DNA from: Apostichopus japonicus
Taxonomy: Eukaryota > Echinodermata > Holothuroidea > Aspidochirotida > Stichopodidae
NCBI RefSeq assembly: GCF_037975245.1
Contig: NC_092566.1
Location: 6,388,001-6,452,000 of the forward strand
Length of the DNA stretch: 64,000 nt
Direction: 5' to 3'
Position numbers and translations under genes: made by a program. The notes under the pieces were generated by a model. The model made no database searches. It was not told where the DNA came from and was given only the letters and a program-made list of their open reading frames with translations. This document shows, one piece after another, positions 57,740 to 64,000 of this stretch. Each line of letters starts with the position of its first letter. Positions within the stretch are counted from its first letter, which is position 1.

Positions 57740-59408
57740 AAGAGAAATACTTATCAGAGGGCTCTTTAGAACACAAGTGGGCAAATCTAGGGCCCGTGGG
57801 CAAATTTTCAGCGACCTGCGAGAAGGCTGTCAAAACTCTATCAATCCTGTGTAACTTTGCACTTAACTATCGTACAGTAAGGGAAGACACATGAAATATA
57901 GTTTGAGGTGTTAGCATAATTATCAAATTTACCTTGTGACAGGATATCTCAACATAGCAGAAGAAACTATAATCTCTTAATTCCCATGTACAGTAATACA
58001 ATATGGTAAAGCTTCCGTAAGAGTTGCAGCATAAGAAATTGGGACAAAATTTCACTACAGCCTGACAAATCATTTGTTTTTGTTTTTTGTGCTTACTAAA
58101 GTTCTAGATTGTAGCAGTAGATGCTCTTATAATGCAATACAACAAGGTGCTGCTGAGGCAACAGCTATTGGTACAGTAAGTTCTTGTTTACAAACAAACA
58201 GTACATTTATACCTGTGACTTATTCGTTTAAAGGTTAAGTTGCAATCCCGAAATGACTTAGCTATGGAAGAAAATTATCCTACTTCTCTTTTAACCACAA
58301 TATGCTTTCACAATGGTAATGGAACCATAGATTTTAAAAGGACAGTGCCTTAAAGAGCTCTGTAATTGGCATGGAATTATAACTTGACATTAGTCTGATC
58401 AAGTAAAATCATGTAACATGTTCGCAGAATTGGATAGTGGTCATTCTATAAGATCTACATGTAGGTACCATCTGGCTTACACACCTGACTACCTCAGTTT
58501 GGCTGCACTTTGAACTATTCACCATTCATTAACAGTCACCGAATGTTCTGTGTACCCCAAAAATGGCCAAAAATATTGTCTCCTTTGAAATCCTTTCTAC
58601 ATACTTAGTTCAATATGCCAACTTTCTTTGTTTCCTAAGGCAAGTTTGGTGAATTTCAGTTTGAGATTATATTTTCAGGTCTATTTTTTTTTATCTATGA
58701 CACCATTTCAGTGGTGGAGTATACATGACACTAATATACAGTCCCATATGATACAAAAGAGGGCAACTTAATCGCATATTGTTCCATCAAGAGTTGTTAA
58801 CCTTGCTAAGCACTGGCAATTACTATGGTCCATACATATATATATTTTGCTAAGGTGGATGTTTATGTTTGTGGCAACAGTTGAGTGAACAACACCATCA
58901 TTTGATACAAATATATCATATATCTACTGGAGAAGGATGAAATTATAACAAAAGAAGACAATCTTCTTGTGACCTTTCAATCCTCTGTCAACCAATTTCT
59001 GATAAAAGAACTTACTAAACCTACCAACTACAAAACAGTGTGACAGTACATTGTTTGAGAGGTTGCAATTGACCAAAACCATGGCACTTAGACGTTTCAC
59101 CAAAGAAAACAATTACGTAGCAAGTAGTGAATGATTACATCCCAATTTGAAGTATTCAAAAAACATTCAGAGAGGATCTCATAGCACTTGTTAATTTAAC
59201 CCGAAAAGGAATTTTTGCATGTAATTATTGGTTTCAATATTAGAAATGATAATTTCATTAGTCAGCCAACTCTGCTGCAAAATTATGGGCTCAGTATTGA
59301 AATACTTAACACTGCTTTTGTATATAAATATCAGAATCTCTTTACATGCAGTGCAGCCTTCGGTGAACTCAGGATTTTATATCAAAACAACACTTGGGTT
59401 AATAATAA

Positions 59409-59414
59409 TTTATT
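59409..59414 (-). terminator. Candidate poly(A) signal for terminal exon A
   Basis: TTTATT on the plus strand gives AATAAA on the minus strand, about 113 bp after the TAA at 59527-59529. A canonical hexamer so close behind the stop supports exon A being a real 3'-terminal exon. Confidence 0.5.
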
Positions 59415-59526
59415 AAATAACAATTGTTAATCAAAAGTAGTTTTCTTAAATCGTATGGTATAAAGCGAAAGACGGCAAAATAAGCTTCGTTTTTTTTTTT
59501 TATCGGTAGATGAGAGAGAGAGAGCT

Positions 59527-59651
59527 TTAAATGTTGAGGTAAAAATATTTCTCTCTTTCCACCCCCATCTGCTCAGTGGTTAGTTCTTCCCGAGGCTTTG
59601 GATACATTGAAAGCAGTAAGTACATGACAGCAAGCAAGAGGAGTGCACTAC
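59527..59651 (-). CDS. Membrane protein, terminal coding exon A (proximal alternative)
   Basis: A minus-strand exon with a strong acceptor: a C/T-rich tract ending CCCCTTCTTATAG at 59652, and a phase-1 opening (G|GT AGT GCA). It encodes SALLLLAVMYLLLSMYPKPR, the end of a hydrophobic helix plus a basic stop-transfer. A short acidic tail ends EKYFYLNI and TAA at 59527-59529. It joins in phase to the exon at 62410-62534. Its layout parallels exon B (G, two leucines, aliphatic run, YL, basic residues), suggesting an old exon duplication. An internal-exon reading needs a donor in phase 1; I found none. Confidence 0.6.
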
Positions 59652-59800
59652 CTATAAGAAGGGGTAGGGAGGGGGGGAGATAGGTAATGCAAAGATTGGA
59701 GAGGGTAGGGAGGAGAGAGGAAGTACAAAGTAGGTTAATAGAAGAATAATTGTGTGTGAGAGATGCACGTACAAGCTCAGGGGATTGTCAACGGCCATTG

Positions 59801-59857
59801 ATATATATATATATATATATGTATATATATTATATATATATATATATTATATATATA

Positions 59858-59908
<51 letters not shown>

Positions 59909-59931
59909 CACATATACATATATATACATAT

Positions 59932-59985
<54 letters not shown>
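59801..59985. repeat. (TA)n microsatellite with TATAC interruptions
   Basis: Long AT dinucleotide run broken by ATATTATA and CATATACATA variants. It lies about 150 bp upstream (on the minus strand) of terminal exon A. Confidence 0.95.
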
Positions 59986-59987
<2 letters not shown>

Positions 59988-60059
59988 TTTAGATAGGTTA
60001 AATACAGTCATACATTGCAAAATGATCATGTCTATCATTTTTCATGACACATGACAGTG

Positions 60060-62409
60060 TACGAGATATATTAACTGGACAAACTGTAGTTTCCTAAGTT
60101 TTAAATTTTCCAAACAGCAAAGTATATTGCCTGATGGTTAATAACTGATTCACGTCCTACAAACACTGAATGTGTGTGCAATTAATACTGATCACAGTCC
60201 TTTAGTGACCAGGGTATCTTTTATTGTATCGTAAGCCAACAAGCCATACTTTCAAGAATAAGAGACATGTCTGCGACTCATTTCAGGGAATAACATCGTG
60301 CCATGTAGCAAACATCATGCAAATGATTGCAGCGATGCTTGTAAACAAGCAAAGTTATCTCCACTTTATTTTTTTTTAAATACAATATATCTCATTTAGT
60401 AACCTCAAGATTGATTAAATATGCAATAGTTAAAGACTGAATTATTCCGTTTTCAATGATACCTCAACACGTGGGGAAAGAAGAACCAAGAAAAGAAGAG
60501 ATTTGTAGTAGAGGAGGGGTTGTATTAATGGTTTAAATAAGCAGAGAAAGTAGAGTGTGGTTAGGGAGGGTTTCCGTAATATACCATAACAAGGTTAAAC
60601 AGGTTAATATAATAAATACATACATATATACAGATAGATATATATCAAACATTCCCACCAAAATGTCAACAATGCATTTATTACAGCAGCATGAAGTTTG
60701 AACAGAATATTTATTGTTTATATTGTATCATATCGTGTCGCACATAGTGTGAAGGGAGCTTTGACCTTCCCAACCGCCAGGGCAAACTTGCCACTGATCG
60801 GAAGAGACACATCTGTACTCTAGTGCAGTACTAACTTTATTCACCAGTATTTGGTGGATCATCATCATGACATAAATACAGTACCACTTATATGCAAACA
60901 CTTTCTCAGGAACACAACAAATAAATACCAATAAATACCAATAAACTTGTATGCAAACACTTTTGCAGAAACACTACAAACTTTCTCATTCATCATATGA
61001 CACTGCTACATTTTGAGGAGTGTATTGGACGAGGTTCTAAGAGTTGAAATACTTTACTGAACTTTGAGTCTCTACACAGTGTTGTAGACATTTTTCAAAC
61101 CATAACAGCACCTACAGTACCCATCCACACAAACTGATGATGGTAGTCCGATACCGGGGTCTAAACTTCCTACGCAAACACTCGTTGAAGAATACCATCA
61201 CAAAAGTCAAAATCATTGAAATATTTGTTTCATTCTAGCTGACTGCCTTTAAATATGTAGTTTTAATCGGGTTTATTACATCCAATACCTCAGTCTCTTA
61301 TTAAAACACCTCGGCCTACCATGTTATACTGAAAGCAAGATTGCAACTGACACCTGTAGCCCTACATTTGGCAAGCGAACGATAAGTGACACTGAAAAGT
61401 GTCAACTCTTTTTTTTGGTGCTTTTGATTCTACCTTTAAAATGAGGCTTGCTAGTCAAGCGAACAAGCTACCATACATTGTTCAGGCGAGTTTAGTGTCA
61501 ACCAGAAAACAAACAACATTTATTGGTTCCGATGTCTAAACGTCTTCAAAGTGTGGTAAGCCATGCATGGTAATATTCCATGACCTTGTGCACACCAAAA
61601 TGAAGAGGATTATCTATTGACTAATATGGCAACCAGGGATCAGTTATCATGCTGACAAAGCATCAACCATTTAATTCACTGCTAAGAATTTTACAGGATA
61701 GAATTTTTATTCCAATTCCTAATGCAAATCCCTTTTAAGATTTGTAAATCGGCTGAGAGCACTACATGAGATATATAAATACTTTGACAAGCTGCAAGTC
61801 ATCTGGTATAAATCACAACAGAAATTGCCATTTTGAGACCAATTCAGATAACCTTGAGCCAATTTTACTACCATTTGAGATAACCTGTTGACCCCTTTAA
61901 GCTGAGAGGGTGAAACAGGATTAGTGCCACTTCAGTGTGCTTGAAGCAATACTACATATCAACCTTCCTTGAACTTTCCTGAATGACTCTATGTTCTGTT
62001 CAAGGCTTATAGATCTCCTCCACAAAACTTAACTGAACTGAACTTGACCAAACTAGTTCACCAAAATAAAATCATACCAAATGTTGGAGAATTGACAAAA
62101 TAAGAATAAGCTACGCAGCTAACCTTTGAAACTGCAAATGTACAGAGACTATATGAAACTTTTACAGTAAGTTTCAACGTCCAGTCATGTCGATCACTTA
62201 GCCAGTACTGCCAATATTGTAGCGCACTGATGTTGTGCTATTAGACACCTATATGAGGGTTAAAATGATGTGTGATTTTGATGTGCCAACATGCGACAGT
62301 GTGTATATAGTTACAAATGCAGTCGTAATATGTGAAGTTGAAGAATGATGCAAAATTTGCTTATCTTGCTTTTAACACATCAGATTTAGGTAAATTGTTT
62401 CAACTTTAC
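60060..62409. other. Probable intron of the minus-strand gene, nothing recognised
   Basis: AT-rich sequence with no exon of credible borders and no complete mobile element seen. Confidence 0.4.
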
Positions 62410-62534
62410 CTGCAAGAATTGTCAGGCTTTTCCAGAAGAAACATGGCACAGAGAGGCCGCCATAGACTATACTTCTCTTCCAGTTGTCCACAAAGAGAAC
62501 AACTGTCCATGTTTTACCACAGCATCCATCACGA
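62410..62534 (-). CDS. Membrane protein, internal coding exon (gene continues beyond the window)
   Basis: A minus-strand exon of 125 nt. The acceptor is a long T tract ending GCACAG at 62535. The donor is GCAG|GTAAAG at 62410/62409. One frame is open throughout: RDGCCGKTWTVVLFVDNWKR then SIVYGGLSVPCFFWKSLTIL and A|G. It starts after two bases of a codon from an upstream exon outside or unseen in the window, and ends in phase 1, exactly matching both terminal exons. The segment SIVYGGLSVPCFF plus ILAG and either tail makes a helical hairpin or two membrane passes. The LSVxCF motif and following membrane segment recall TMEM72-type proteins, but a profile search would be needed. No start codon is visible, so the gene is partial here. 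Confidence 0.65.
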
Positions 62535-63159
62535 CTGTGCAAAAAAAAAAAATAAAATATGTATCAGAGTCCCAACTTCAAAGAAAGAAACAAGTTTCCT
62601 CTTTGTATCTCTCAGCAGATAAACATTAATTTGTACTGTGGGTAGGGTTGTCACCTGGTGACGTTCTAACCAAGCCCTATATATATGTGTAATACTCAGA
62701 AATAAATACAACTGGATACTCATCAATCTAAGAGAACTTAATATACTGTACTACATATATTGGTTACAATCATTTGGCTTCTCCAACTGTAATTCTCAAC
62801 AATTATTTCAGTAGCTCAATGCAAAAAAGTCTGGGTTCCCACAAAATTTAATGTAAATGTAAATGATTGATTTTTTTCATTTCTTAAACTTTGGGGTGTT
62901 AGTGGATAATTTCATCACTCCGGTTTAATTTTAATGAACTAAGTAACACATTATGATCTTGGACACCTACTGCCCTTGTTGGTGCAGTGATACTACCACA
63001 GAGATAAGAGAAAAATTCCATCTAAAACGGTATTGATATGTAAAATGTCTAAGTGAAAGGTTTAGTTCTATTTAATGGGAATAGAATAAGAAAAATAGAA
63101 AGCAAGCCAAAAGGCTTAGTGATTCCTTACCACACCTTTTGAAAGCTTTACTTTGTTAC

Positions 63160-63930
63160 TGTATTGACCTCTATTGAACTCAGGTAACCTATGACCTCCA
63201 CAAACTGCAATGAGTCTCTTCAACTTACAAGGTACAAAATCATGCAACATTTACATCTTGGGCCCTTGTATATACAAGGCTTTGCTGACCTCAAATGACC
63301 TCTACTATAAGCACTTAGTACTTCCTTCCTGTACTCATTAATCTTTACTTTTGAATTTTTTGACCTTTGACCTCCACAATATGTACCAAGTTTCTAAGAT
63401 GGATTTAACTACACAGTAACAATTCCATGCAGAGTTTGCTTTTGGGTGGGTATTGTGTTAACAAGATTTTCAGACTTTCATCCCAACTGACCTTAAATAG
63501 CCTTTATAATCTCCATAAAAAAACAAGGATTCTTGTACTCACCAAGGTTCTTTATAACAAACATGACCCTCATTCAAGTTTGAACAAATGAGTTACTCTG
63601 TTAAACCATTTTAATACTTTGACCTAAATTGACCTCAGATGACCTCAGAGCTCAACATAACATGAAAGGTACTCAATAAGGCGCATTAAGTTTGGAGTTA
63701 TTTTGTTTACAAGTTTTCATACTTTGATCTCTGTTGACCTCGGTGACCTCTGACCCCCATAGAAAAACGATCTTTGATCTCCACAAAAAATAATAAAGTT
63801 CTTGTACTAAACAAGGTGAATCCATGTACCAAGTATGAAGAACATCAAAGTTTGATTTTTGGTGTTTTCATGTTTACATGGTTTTCAAACATCCACTCAG
63901 GTTGACCTCAAAATGACCTTTGACCTGAAT
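63160..63930. repeat. Cluster of TGACCT motifs with two perfect DR1 elements
   Basis: About 15 TGACCT hexamers (inverse of the nuclear-receptor half-site AGGTCA) occur in under 800 bp, usually as TTGACCTC. Two are perfect direct repeats with one-base spacing, TGACCTTTGACCT at 63361-63373 and 63914-63926, the HNF4/RXR-type DR1 consensus. The irregular spacing suggests a decayed satellite-like repeat rather than a designed enhancer. A related fragment TTTTGACCTCAACGACCTTT lies near 46153. Confidence 0.7.
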
Positions 63931-64000
63931 TAATCTGAATGGCTACTGTGAATACCACATGTGCGCAAACAATGGTCACTTACTCGCAGCAACCTGTGAT

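Noticed and set aside
59750-60054. Open frames of repeated IY residues
   Set aside because: Translations of the TA microsatellite.
60728-60931. Cysteine-containing minus-strand frame
   Set aside because: No acceptor or donor in a phase compatible with the neighbouring exons, and no recognisable domain.

Overview
The window is animal nuclear DNA: AT-rich, intron-rich and full of short mobile elements. Exons are small with canonical GT/AG borders. The two readable genes are metazoan, and the repeats (tRNA-derived SINEs, C/G-rich elements with 8-bp target duplications, Penelope-type hammerhead-like motifs) fit an invertebrate deuterostome, most likely an echinoderm. That placement is inference, since no species marker is present.

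Layout. 1-3625 is a repeat block whose diverged paralogue lies at 16963-20250; each block serves as the 'empty site' for insertions in the other. 3736-6204 is an 8-bp-TSD element carrying a second, nested 8-bp-TSD element. 6511-6556 copies the 5' end of U2 snRNA. 9159-16618 (+) is a complete 8-exon matrix metalloproteinase of 523 codons, with cysteine switch, furin site, zinc motif, four-bladed hemopexin region and a hydrophobic C-terminus typical of a GPI signal. Its introns hold SINEs, a dead reverse-transcriptase fragment and inverted-repeat elements. 20251-28994 is element-rich intergenic or 5'-UTR-intron DNA. 28995-40730 (+) is a complete 9-coding-exon CCR4-type deadenylase (CNOT6/CNOT6L orthologue, 572 codons) with LRRs and all main EEP catalytic motifs. 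The exon phases of both genes join exactly.

From about 40.7 to 51 kb lie the probable 3' UTRs of two convergent genes, with several minisatellites. The minus-strand gene is partial. One internal exon (62410-62534) can splice in phase to either of two terminal exons (59527-59651 or 51015-51256). Each supplies the end of a transmembrane helix and a different cytoplasmic tail. The protein loosely resembles TMEM72-type small multi-pass proteins.

The genes do not form a pathway: one is a secreted or membrane-tethered protease, one a cytoplasmic mRNA deadenylase, one a membrane protein. The most unusual signals are the alternative membrane exons, a 40-bp hairpin module that recurs six times with a compensatory base change, the U2 5'-end chimera, and a near-perfect 97-bp palindrome built from a hammerhead-type motif.
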